From positions 106,481 to 170,480 of the forward strand of contig NW_005201912.1 in NCBI RefSeq assembly GCF_000372725.1: a stretch of 64,000 nt of DNA, written 5' to 3'. The notes beneath the pieces are model-generated. The model saw only the letters and a list, made by a program, of their open reading frames with translations, was not told where the DNA came from and did not search any database. Shown piece by piece: positions 33,157 through 41,378 of this stretch. This DNA is from Emiliania huxleyi CCMP1516. Its lineage: Eukaryota > Haptophyta > Isochrysidales > Noelaerhabdaceae. Every line of letters starts with the position of its first letter. Position 1 is the first letter of the stretch. The translations under genes and the position numbers were made by a program.

Positions 33157-35004
33157 TCACCTTCGCGCGCGCTTTGTCAGCGGCAGATTGTCAGACTCGT
33201 CGCTACTCGAGTCGGCCTTCGAGTCGCCCGAAGCGGGAGCAAGAGCGGGACCGGTCGCTCTCGTGCCAGATGCTGTTGGGTGCGACGCCGCGGCGGCTGG
33301 CGCATCCGCCCCAAGCTGCTCCAAACGAGACCGCGATACGCCGTGAGTCCTCCACTGCTGCTTCTGCGCGTCGAACTCGTCCGTCCAAGATTCGCATTCG
33401 AGGCTGCCCGTGAGCAACTTCTTTTGCTCATCGCTCAGGTCGGCCCAAGGAACCAGGGTCACAGATTTCGGGGCGGCGGTAGGCTTCGGGACGCCGCCGC
33501 CACCAAAGCTGCGCAGGTAGGCGAACTCCGAGCACTTGCAGATGATGTTGGTGGTGGCTGCTGCATTAGGGCTGACGTATTCGGAGCCCCCTCCACTCCG
33601 CCGCGTCTTGCCGCTGATGAACAAGTTGAAGTCGAGGTCCTCCATGGCATGCATCTGTCGCTTAAAGTTAAAGGACTCGAGCAAGTCGAGATTAATGATG
33701 AGCACCTTCATGACATGCTTGCGAAGAAAGGGCGAGCGGCGCTGCAGACTTGCCGGCGAGTCCCGCGTTGCTCCCTGCCAAGAGTGGAAGCCGAACATCG
33801 CAATGTCGCGCATGCCAGGCTGTGGGTCGTCGCCGAGTAGACCGAGGCCCGTCTCGAAATACCGCAGCACCGTGGACAGAGAAGCGCTCACCGAGGTACC
33901 GCCTCTGAGGTTAAAGCGTTTCCACCCAGCAACGTTGTCATCATGCATCACATAGAAGCGATGCCGCGTCCCCGAGCAAACCGCAGCGGCAAATCGGTGC
34001 GCAGAGTACCTCGAGTGGCCGACCGAGGAGAAGTAGTCGCCACCTGCCTCCGAGCTACTGGCCGCCGAGCGAGGTGCTCGCAGACGAAGCTGCTCGTCAA
34101 AGTCAACCTCAGGATGCAAGAAGAAGGAGATGTCGGCGAAGTCTGGGTGGGTTAGGTACTGGTCAAACGTCGCTTGGCCGATCACCGACGCCGGGTAGAT
34201 GCAGACGACCTGCACGTACGAGCGGCCGACAAACTGCTTGTCGAGGCAGAGCTGAGCAGCTCTGCCCGCCTTGTAGCTCAGCATGAATATCGGCAGCTGG
34301 CAGAAATCATCGTCCGGAATCTGAAGCCGCACCATGCCGTCAAGATGCTTCCAGCATGCGGCCTGAGCAGCCGAGATGTAGAGCCAGCCTGACTCGCCAG
34401 ACTGGAAGCTGATTTGCACGGGCGCGGGCCGCTCAAGCGCGGGCGGACCCTTGCCTTTGCGCCCGTCGAGGTATGGGACAAGGCTCATGCGAGCGGTGGC
34501 AGGTTGCTGCGTGGCCTGCGCTGCGCCTGCAGACTGTTTGCCCGGATTTTCTTTGATGCCGCGATTGCCCTCACTTGGGACTTTAAGCGCCGGATCCAGC
34601 TCGTCCCCTCGCCCACCGTTCTGGTAGTGCTCCCACACTGCGTCGCACGCCGGGTCGCCGTAGTCGCCGTTGGCTGGGCTGGCCTTGTCGTGCTGGAAGT
34701 GAACTTTCTTGAGGGCGTCGACGTCCGGATAGCCTCCACTGGTAGACGCTGCGCCGTCGCAGCCTTCATCGGAGTCATCGTTGTCGTCGTCCGAGAGCAG
34801 GATGTCCACGTCCCTTTGCCTCGCGCGTGCACCTAAGGCGGCGATGCAGTGGACGAGCGCCGCTGTCTTGCCGATCTGAGGCTCGCCAAAGAGAAGGAAG
34901 CGCCGCTTGTGCCAGCGCGGCTTCTGTCCCTCAGGGTCGTCGTTTTTCTTTTTTACTAGCCCTCGAGGTTGATCGAGGTCGTGAGAGGCCCGTGATTTGT
35001 TCAT
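33157..35004 (-). CDS. GREB1/TET-JBP-associated glycosyltransferase (TAGT)-like protein with P-loop motif
   Basis: ATG 35004 (MNKSRASHDLDQPRGLVKKK) to 33157 gives 615 aa in one exon. Near the N-terminus HKRRFLLFGEPQIGKTAALV has a Walker-A-like GxxxxGKT. The C-terminal half holds RTHRFYVMHDDNV-type sequence (exactly RHRFYVMHDDNVAGWKRF), MFGFHSWQG, HVMKVLIINLDLLESF, EDLDFNLFIS and TTNIICKCSEFAYL. From memory this order (aromatic/acidic DDN, …LINLDLL…, D-x-D-FN-L, I-C-K-C) resembles the TAGT domain of GREB1 and of enzymes proposed to glycosylate oxidised DNA bases. I could not test this. The C-terminus is Ser/Asp-rich with KRARR, a possible nuclear signal. Only 20 bp separate it from the stop of the next gene upstream, so one spliced transcript is possible. 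Confidence 0.55.
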   Translation of the reverse strand: MNKSRASHDLDQPRGLVKKKNDDPEGQKPRWHKRRFLLFGEPQIGKTAALVHCIAALGARARQRDVDILLSDDDNDDSDEGCDGAASTSGGYPDVDALKKVHFQHDKASPANGDYGDPACDAVWEHYQNGGRGDELDPALKVPSEGNRGIKENPGKQSAGAAQATQQPATARMSLVPYLDGRKGKGPPALERPAPVQISFQSGESGWLYISAAQAACWKHLDGMVRLQIPDDDFCQLPIFMLSYKAGRAAQLCLDKQFVGRSYVQVVCIYPASVIGQATFDQYLTHPDFADISFFLHPEVDFDEQLRLRAPRSAASSSEAGGDYFSSVGHSRYSAHRFAAAVCSGTRHRFYVMHDDNVAGWKRFNLRGGTSVSASLSTVLRYFETGLGLLGDDPQPGMRDIAMFGFHSWQGATRDSPASLQRRSPFLRKHVMKVLIINLDLLESFNFKRQMHAMEDLDFNLFISGKTRRSGGGSEYVSPNAAATTNIICKCSEFAYLRSFGGGGVPKPTAAPKSVTLVPWADLSDEQKKLLTGSLECESWTDEFDAQKQQWRTHGVSRSRLEQLGADAPAAAASHPTASGTRATGPALAPASGDSKADSSSDESDNLPLTKRARR

Positions 35005-35023
35005 ATGCAAAGAACAAAATGCG

Positions 35024-36132
35024 TCACGGCGGTCTGCCCTGCTGCTGATAGTACGCGGCCCACGCCGCCTGGTGCTGGTGGTACGCTGCCCACGCCGCCT
35101 GCTGCCGGTAGTACTCGGCCCACGCCTCCTGCCCGTGCGCCTGCGCTGCGCCCGCCGCGCCCGCCGCGCCCCCGCCCGCCTCGCCCGCGGGTGGCGGGCT
35201 GTGCTGCGGTCGCAGCACCTCGCCGCGCGTGAAGCAGCCGTGCCGGGCGCGGAACTCCTCGGCAGAGGACGGCACCGCATCCCGCCGCCACTCTGGCTCC
35301 GCGCCGGCGACGCGCGCAGCCTTGCCGCCCTCTGCCGTGCCGCCCTCTGCCGTGCCGCCCTCTCCCTGCGCAGCAGCACCGGCGACCGGCTCGACGGGCG
35401 GCGCCGCAGTCGCCTCCGCCTCCCGCCGCCTCTTCGCCGCCGCCGCCGCCACGCCGTCCGCGCCTCCCGCCGCGCTGTTTGCCGCGCCGCCCCCCGCACC
35501 ATCTGCGCCGCCGCCGCCTCTGCTACCGCCTCCGCCGCCGCCTCCGCCGCCCCCTCCGCCTCCTCCGCCGCCTCCTCCGCCCCCTCCGCCGCCCCCTCCA
35601 CCGAGGGTGAGGGTGTACACTCGCTTGCCACGCTGCAGCACCCTACCGAGCGGCCGTCCGCGCAGCCTCTCCCCGTCCACCGCCAGGATGACCTCGCCCA
35701 TTGCCCGCGCGGCGTGGGTCGTGGACGCGTCGTGGACGCGTCGCGGACGCCTCCGGCGCCGCCCGCCGCACCGACGCGCACCACGCCCTCCCGCTCCGCC
35801 TGCCCGCCCGCCGCCAGGCCGACGACACGGTTCTCTTCGTCGAGCAGCAGGCCGAGGCCGCCTGAGGAGTAGCGCATCCAGCTCCGTGTGAAGGCGTCGC
35901 TCGCCGACTCGCCTTGCCGAGGCGCGGGCCGAGGCCGCCGCTGCCGCTGCCCACGCAGACGCGCCGCGAGCCCGCCTCCTCCGCACCCTCCTCCGCCGCG
36001 CCGACGGCGTCGCACTGCGCCGGCCGCGGCTGGGGAGGTCGAGGAGGCGGGCGGGCGGCGGCGTGTCTGGCGAGGGGGCGGCGGTGGAGGCGGGGCGAGG
36101 CGGTGCGAGCGGCGGCGCTGCCGGGTGGACAT
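35024..36132 (-). CDS. PDZ-like protein with C-terminal FUBP-type AWAxYY repeats, 344 aa
   Basis: Join 36132-35767 and 35692-35024; the 74-bp GC-AG intron restores a PDZ-like fold: GGLGLLLDEENRVVGLAAGG, QAEREGVVRVG|AVILAVDGERL and GKRVYTLTLGGG. An Arg/Pro/Gly-rich N-terminus from ATG 36132 and a long poly-Gly tract flank it. Near the end AEEFRARHGCFTRGEV precedes three copies of a Tyr/Trp motif (EAWAEYYRQQ, AAWAAYHQHQ, AAWAAYYQQQ), which match the short C-terminal motif of FUSE-binding proteins that contact the transcription machinery. No KH domain is seen. A nuclear or RNA-linked role is inference. The TAGT-like gene begins 20 bp downstream on the same strand. Confidence 0.6.
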
Positions 36133-36341
36133 CGCGAGCTCAGATGCGCACGAGCCGGATTTTTTTCCCGCATGCAGTGTTGCTAATATTTTTCCTTGTG
36201 CCAGGGCTGCGGGGCTCGAGCCCGAAGGACGGGCAGCTGCACTCGGCGCCGCCAACCATCATCGGTGGGCGGCACTGACTGGGCCCCGGACGACGGACGA
36301 TGGGGCGATACATACATGACAAGTCCCGCTCGCTCGCGGCG

Positions 36342-37452
36342 TTAGCGCAAGTACCCCAGCCCGGCCAGCCGGCGGAGCTGTTCGTAGAGCGGCAGCGTCA
36401 TCAAAAAGATGGGCGCCAGCTTGGCGTACTGCGGGCCGAGCCCGCGCCAGAGCGACAGCACCCCCTCCCTCCTCACGAGCTGGGAGGCGCAGTCGCCGAC
36501 GCTGCTGTAGTGCGCGCCGACGGCGGGCGCGCCCTGGTACCTGTTGAGGACGATGTCCGGCGGCAGGGAGAGCACGGCGGCGCAGCCGGCGGCGAGGAGG
36601 GAGCAGAGCACGTGTGTGCCGGCGCCCTCGGCGAGTCCGTTGGCGCGGACGGCGCGCTGGGTAGGGGCGGAGGAGGAGTGAGGGTGGCGGGGAGGCGGCG
36701 AAGGCCGAGGCGAGGGCGGCCACGCCTTCGCTGCGTCGTAGCCTCCAAGCTGGCCCGCGGAGAGGGCGCCGCCACTGGAGGGGGTGGCAGGGAATACGGT
36801 CACGCGCGCGAATCCGGCGGGCGGCGGACGAGGCATGTGTGTATGGCCCCCATGGACAGCACTCACCGGACGAAGAGCGCGGACACGCCGCGGTAGTGGC
36901 CCGCCCATCCGGCGGAGCGGCTGACCAACGCCAGCGACGCGGCGAGGGAGGAGGAGGAGGAAGGGGCGGACTGCTGGAGCGCCTTGACGTTGAAGAAGGG
37001 GCAGGCGAGGCTGTTTGTGAGAGCACCCGTCGAGAGGCCCGCCGCAAAGGCGGTCGCCGGCGTAGAGACGCCTGAGGCGCCCTCGATGGCGTCGCGAAGT
37101 GGCTCGTACAGCACCATGCGGCAGCTATTTCAAGGGACGATTTGAGTGGTGAGACGGGGATGCGGTGGTCGGTGCGAGCGGTCGGCCTGAAGGCGACGCC
37201 CATCGACGCCATCCAAGCAGAGACGCCGGGCTGCATCAGCCCGCGCACCAAGCCTTCATCCCGGGCGAGGCGGAGAGCAAAGTCATAGACGGACGGCGGC
37301 CGTGTCGCAGCCGATTCAAGCTGAAAGCGAACTCGGATCACCTCCACAGGGTTGGTCGCGGCGGCGGCAATGGCAGCCGTGGTGCCGGCACACGCGAGGC
37401 GGCGAAGCGCGACGAATTGCGGCTGCTGATTGTCGGACTGGACACTCAGCAT
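36342..37452 (-). CDS. Mitochondrial carrier family protein, 295 aa
   Basis: Four exons: 37452-37187, 37124-36867, 36774-36726, 36656-36342; 888 nt, phases close, and length is typical of the family (about 300 aa). The three repeats show the carrier signature in variant form: NPVEVIRVRFQLE (P-x-E-x2-R-x-R-x-Q), CPFFNVKALQQ, and LPPDIVLNRYQGA. Each has the following amphipathic helix and Gly-rich turn (DEGLVRGLMQPGVSAWM, SAGWAGHYRGVSALFVR, REGVLSLWRGLGPQYAKLAP). SAGQLGGYDAAK marks the end of repeat two. Carriers exchange small metabolites across organelle membranes; the substrate cannot be told from this. Two introns are GC-AG. A TTCTTCTTTTTCTTG motif lies 74 bp before the ATG. Confidence 0.88.
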
Positions 37453-37559
37453 CAGATCAGATCGGAGCCGATGTGATCGGGCGGGAGAGGCAGCTGACCA
37501 CCCCCGGCCGTCAAGAGGGGTACAAGAAAAAGAAGAATTAGACAACCCAACTCTCTCTG

Positions 37560-37800
37560 AGTTGTGCACTGGGGGGTTGTATCAGAGGGGGGGGGTCTGA
37601 GGCAAGGGGGCCCAGATCTGCTCGTCTCAGAGGGTACCCTCTGTGCCAAGAGAGGCCATCCACGAGCGGCTCAGAGGGTGCCTGGGCCGACCCTCTGAAG
37701 GCCTGTGCCGCCAAGCCAGCCTCTCTCGGCGCAGCCTCTGAGGCTACGGGGACCCTCTGAGACGCCAAGGCAAGCCCCGCGAGGCCGCTCCTCAGAGGGG
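37560..37800. repeat. CTCTGAGG-rich repeat cluster, left block
   Basis: About ten ACCCTCTGAGG / CCTCAGAGGGT words alternate in orientation, often spaced 15-30 bp and mixed with GCCAAG and GTGCCG. A second block is at 38238-38412. The UBL-like exon lies between them. Confidence 0.75.
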
Positions 37801-37921
37801 TGGCATTTCAAGTCTCTCTCAACCACAGAAAAAGAATTTGTGCGCGGGAGTTGACGGAACTGTAGAATCTGTCTCTTCTCTACTCTGCGCGAGGCGCCCC
37901 AGCTGTGGCGAGGCACCCAAG

Positions 37922-38105
37922 ATGCGCATCAGAGTCCGGGTCAACGGTGTGGAGGGCGGTGCCACGCTTTCGATCGGCGCCGAGGCGGGCGTCAAAACGG
38001 AGTCAGAGCTCGTTGCGGCGGCCGCGACCAAGCTGCTTGGCGTGGATCCGACGCAGTCGATCGACGTCAGCAAAGCAAAGCTGTTCCTTTCCGGAGGCGC
38101 TGTGA
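37922..38105 (+). CDS. First exon of a ubiquitin-like-fold protein (downstream exons not found)
   Basis: ATG 37922 encodes MRIRVRVNGVEGGATLSIGA, then TESELVAAAATKLLGV and SIDVSKAKLFLSGGA. This has the strand-helix-strand order and the L-F-L-x-G-G turn of ubiquitin/DCX-like folds found at the front of many signalling proteins. Coding character stops near 38095, where GGAG|GCGCTG is a possible GC donor. Beyond it lie CTCTGAGG repeats and a 250-bp dispersed repeat, so the rest of the gene is either far downstream (possibly in the gap at 38938) or lost. Confidence 0.4.
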
Positions 38106-38237
38106 AAAGTCGTAATGTTTTACTACCCCGCCCCTCCCCGCCCTCACTGGTCAGCGCCGTTCGTGGAGGGCTAGGCAGCTCCGCCTCCGCCCGGGGCTCT
38201 CGCCTCTGCCGTGAGGGGGGGCCACCCCCCACCCTCT

Positions 38238-38412
38238 GAGGTCAAAGCCCTCTGTGCCGCGCCAAGACGGACCATCAGCCAGGGACCCTCTGAGGCCAAA
38301 AGCAGCCAAGAGAGGCCATAGAGGCGGCACAGAGTCAGAGTCAAACCCTCTGTGCCGCCAAGGCAGGGGTCCGACCCGTCCTCAGAGGGGGGTCTGAGGC
38401 CTCAGAGAGTGT
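38238..38412. repeat. CTCTGAGG-rich repeat cluster, right block
   Basis: Same words as 37560-37800 (CCCTCTGAGGTC, CCTCTGTGCCGC, CCTCAGAGGGG). Together the blocks flank the UBL-like exon. Confidence 0.75.
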
Positions 38413-38428
38413 ACAGCCCCCCAGTAGT

Positions 38429-38678
38429 TGTGCCCTTGTTTGTGCCCTTGGCACCGTGGAGTGCTGGGGGGGGCGACAGGGAGGATGTGGCCCTGAGTTA
38501 TGTGTACGCCGACTCAGGGTGTGTGGCAGCCAGCTGGCTGTGTGTCTTGTGAGCCTGTTTGTGTCTGTGTGTCGCTCGTGCGTGTCGTCATCATCTGTCC
38601 AGCGTCCACCCATACCGCGTTGGTGTCCAGTCCGAGCCTGGCTGTTCTTCACCTTTCTACCTACCTACCTCTCTCTGG
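38429..38678. repeat. 250-bp dispersed repeat, copy 1
   Basis: About 95% identical by eye to 39967-40219. Both start TTGTGCCCTTGTTTGT and end CTACCTACCTACCTCTCTCT. Both contain GTGGAGTGCTGGGGGGGGCG and GTCATCATCTGTCCAGCGTC. The minus strand keeps an open frame in both copies (MKNSQARTGHQRGMGGRWTD). Confidence 0.9.
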
Positions 38679-38887
38679 TGCAGATGCTGCTGCTGGTGCG
38701 GCGCGGCTCTCCGACGCGACTCGATGCGCGCGTCGTGGCAATCTGACGCGGCGGGCGGCGTCGCGGGCGGCAGCGGTGGCGGCTCGCGGGTGGAGGTGGA
38801 GGCTGGAGGCTGTGGTGGACCTTTGAGTTTATTTCATGATGGACTACGAGGACTAGTGATGCTGCTCCTGATGCCCCCCCCCGCCCC

Positions 38888-38890
<3 letters not shown>

Positions 38891-38930
<40 letters not shown>

Positions 38931-39045
38931 CCTCCCTNNNNNNNNNNNNNNNNNNNNNNNNNNNNNNNNNNNNNNNNNNNNNNNNNNNNNNNNNNNNNNN
39001 NNNNNNNNNNNNNNNNNNNNNNNNNNNNNNNNNNNNNNNNNNNNN
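38891..39045. other. (CT)n microsatellite running into an assembly gap (N 38938-39045)
   Basis: CTCTCT repeat, then 108 unknown bases. The gap size may be arbitrary. Confidence 0.95.
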
Positions 39046-39089
39046 GGGCTAGTAGATTGCCGGCCTTAAGTCATAGGTGACGCGAGGGC

Positions 39090-39165
39090 GCTCACTTAAT
39101 TGATTAATTCACTCATTAATTCCTTAATTGCGTACCGTATTCCGGGTAATCTTAATTATTAATCA
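39090..39165. repeat. AT-rich palindromic island
   Basis: TTAATTGATTAATT, CATTAATTCCTTAATT and CTTAATTATTAAT in 75 bp give a very low-GC patch in GC-rich DNA, with overlapping inverted repeats. Confidence 0.7.
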
Positions 39166-39966
39166 TCGGGCGGGGCGCGGCGCGGCGGCTGCGCGAGGCG
39201 GCGGCGCGGCGCATCGGCGGGCGGGCGGAGCGGGGCGGCGCGACCATCTGTCCTGACCGGGGCCTCTGGTCTTTGATGCGGAACAACGGTCGCGCCGCCC
39301 TCGACTCAAGGGGCTGCCTTCCACACGTCGCTGCTCAGGCCGGGGGAGGGGGGGAGACCTCCTGTTCCTCGCGGAACGGGAGCAGCCCCCTCCTTGCCCG
39401 GTCTGCGAAGCAGGGCGGTGGTCGTGCCATCTTCGCTTCAAAACGACCACGCCGCAATCGTCGCCGGCGCGCGACACGTTCCCGGAGGCCGGACTGTCCT
39501 GGTCGAGAGTGTGTGCCGCCAAGGCGGGGCTACTCGGGGACAGTGCCGACGGGGCGCGGCTCGTGAGACGACTCCCGCGAAGGCACGGCTGGCATCCGTG
39601 GCGTGGGGCTCGCCTTCGAAAAGTCGGGCATGGCTCTCCCCGCAACTCTATCGCTAACACGCGCGCACCACCGAGACTGTGGTGGGCGCGCTGCGGTCGC
39701 ACGTCTACCTCCGTCATAGTGCCACGACGTGCGGCCTAGAATTAGCACACGCGCCTCTGCTTGCATACACTCATACATTGGATTGTCATCGCCTGTGAGT
39801 GCAAGATTAGGGCTAGCCGCAGGCAGCTAGCCTCTGAGGAGGGCGTCCATAGACACCTCACTAGACCCCACACACGGTCTCGTCCGTGCCTCGCCGGCCG
39901 GAGAGATTGCTGGAGGTAGAGCACGCCTGCTCTAGCCTCGCATGTCACTTCCTGTCGTCTGTTGTG
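39166..39966. other. Intergenic, no supported gene
   Basis: No domain is seen on either strand. The C-rich minus frame and Arg-rich plus frames look like composition effects. Confidence 0.4.
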
Positions 39967-40219
39967 TCGTTGTGCCCTTGTTTGTACTCTTGGCACCGTG
40001 GAGTGCTGGGGGGGGCGACAGGGAGGATATGGCCTTGAGTTATGTGTAAGCCGACTCAGGGTGTGTGGCAGCCCGCTGGCTGTGTGTCTTGTGAGCTTGT
40101 TTGTGTCTGTGTGTCGCTCGTGCGTGTCGTCATCATCTGTCCAGCGTCCACCCATACCGCGTTGGTGTCCAGTCCGAGCCTGGCTGTTCTTCACCTTTCT
40201 ACCTACCTACCTCTCTCTG
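39967..40219. repeat. 250-bp dispersed repeat, copy 2
   Basis: Counterpart of 38429-38678 in the same orientation, 1.5 kb apart, on the other side of the assembly gap. Confidence 0.9.
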
Positions 40220-40524
40220 TACGTCGTGTGCGTGTCTGGTGTTTATTAGCTCCGAGTAGAGGGGGCGCTCCGCTGCTAGGGGAAACCTGGAGCGCGGACT
40301 AACCCTCGGAGACCCGTGTTTACTTTAAGGCCCTTTCCTTGCGAACGCGCACCCCCCCTAGCTAGGGGTCAGGGCTCTCTAGCCCGTAGCCCGATGCCGA
40401 TCATCCGGCCCGCTGGGTGCGCTTCTCAGCTCCCCGGCCCTGGATGTGAGGTTACTGACTGCACTCCAAGTGCTCCAAGTGCTCTCTCACAGCAGACAGG
40501 CTCGACACAGGTGCGAACTGGCGC

Positions 40525-40700
40525 GTGCTAGAAAAAGAATTTCCCTCGGCCGACACTAGGGTCTAGGCACGGGACTGGCGCGCACTCACTGGCACTAACA
40601 CAGGTACACCACGGGAGCCGCCTAAGCGACTCCAAGAAAAAGAATTTTACTCCTGAGCTCCCTCGCACAACACTGGGCACGGGACTGGCGCGCACTGGCG
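40525..40700 (-). promoter_or_regulatory. Two tandem copies of the ATG-proximal part of the upstream module
   Basis: Minus strand: GCGCGCCAGTCCCGTGCCCA, GTGTTGTGCGAGGGAG, AAAATTCTTTTTCTTGG, then again GCGCGCCAGTCCCGTGCC, GTGTCGGCCGAGGG and AAATTCTTTTTCTAGC. No gene is recognised immediately downstream on the minus strand, so these copies may be orphaned. Confidence 0.5.
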
Positions 40701-40722
40701 GTGAACCTTCTTTTCTAGACGG

Positions 40723-41025
40723 CTAGGATTGAGAGCAGCCTCGCTCTCAATAACTCAATCCTAGAAGTCGAAGGATTGTGAGCAGCAGTCATCGCAATCG
40801 TAGCATCTCTGTGCGATTGTGAGCGCCTGACTACGAGCAGCTTCGCTCCCAAGGTGGCTGGTGACGCCTACGACTACTACCAGCGCGCTCGCAATCCGAG
40901 CAAAGTCTAGGATTGCGAGCAGCACTGCTCACAATCCTAGCAACATGCCTCCGATTGCGAGCAGTAGCGCTCGCAATCCTACATCTTGTATGTAGGACTA
41001 TGAGCGGCTGCGCTCACAATCGTAC
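40723..41025. repeat. Array of short hairpins built on AGGATTGNGAGC…GCTCNCAATCCT
   Basis: At least four fold well: 40723-40764 (nested, outer stem CTAGGATTGAG), 40907-40940 (16-bp stem CTAGGATTGCGAGCAG with one mismatch, 2-nt loop), 40952-40980 (10-bp stem GATTGCGAGC) and 40992-41025. Weaker partners lie at 40770-40900. No coding frame is conserved across them. Confidence 0.8.
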
Positions 41026-41067
41026 CCTGAGGGAGGGTGTAGTTCCTGTAGAGGATGTAGACTGTAC

Positions 41068-41187
41068 GCTAGGAGCAGTGCGGTGCCCTCGTCGGCGGAG
41101 AGGACGCCAAGGCAGTCCACGCGAGGCAGCCCGCCCCGGAGGCTGTGCGAGCGGGCGGCAGCCTTCTACCCTTCTTGTTGTCGCTCA
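41068..41187 (-). CDS. Short ORF downstream of an upstream module, doubtful
   Basis: ATG 41187 gives MSDNKKGRRLPPARTASGAG and stops after 39 codons. It is listed only because the module at 41262-41365 points at it; the distance from module to ATG matches other genes. It may be the first exon of a gene whose remainder was lost to the hairpin array. Confidence 0.2.
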
Positions 41188-41261
41188 TCTCGAGCTCGCT
41201 CTCGGCCGCCGAGGGCGGGGCTAGGGCCTAGGGCGTAGGGGCGGAGAGTGCCAGCAGGGGA

Positions 41262-41365
41262 GCGAAAAAAGAAATTTGCGCTGCAGTGGGACTAACGAAA
41301 TGTTAAAATCCCTGTGTGTTGGCGGCGTGCCGTCCTCCCATCCCTCCCTTGGGTTGTCTGTTTCA
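41262..41365 (-). promoter_or_regulatory. Dispersed gene-upstream module, orphan copy
   Basis: Minus strand: AGACAACCCAAGGGAGGGAT, GACGGCACGCCGCCAACACA, GGGATTTTAAC, then AAATTTCTTTTTTCGC. It lies between the stop of the HET-like/LRR gene (41379) and the short ORF at 41187. Confidence 0.5.
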
Positions 41366-41378
41366 AATAAGGTGTGCC

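Noticed and set aside
33157-36255. One 1032-aa protein covering the TAGT-like and PDZ regions
   Set aside because: The N-terminal 400 residues of this frame are Arg-rich antisense-like sequence; the PDZ and FUBP-type motifs are in another frame with its own stop at 35024.
40723-41025. CRISPR array
   Set aside because: Units are palindromes without constant spacers or exact repeats, there are no cas genes, and the context is eukaryotic.
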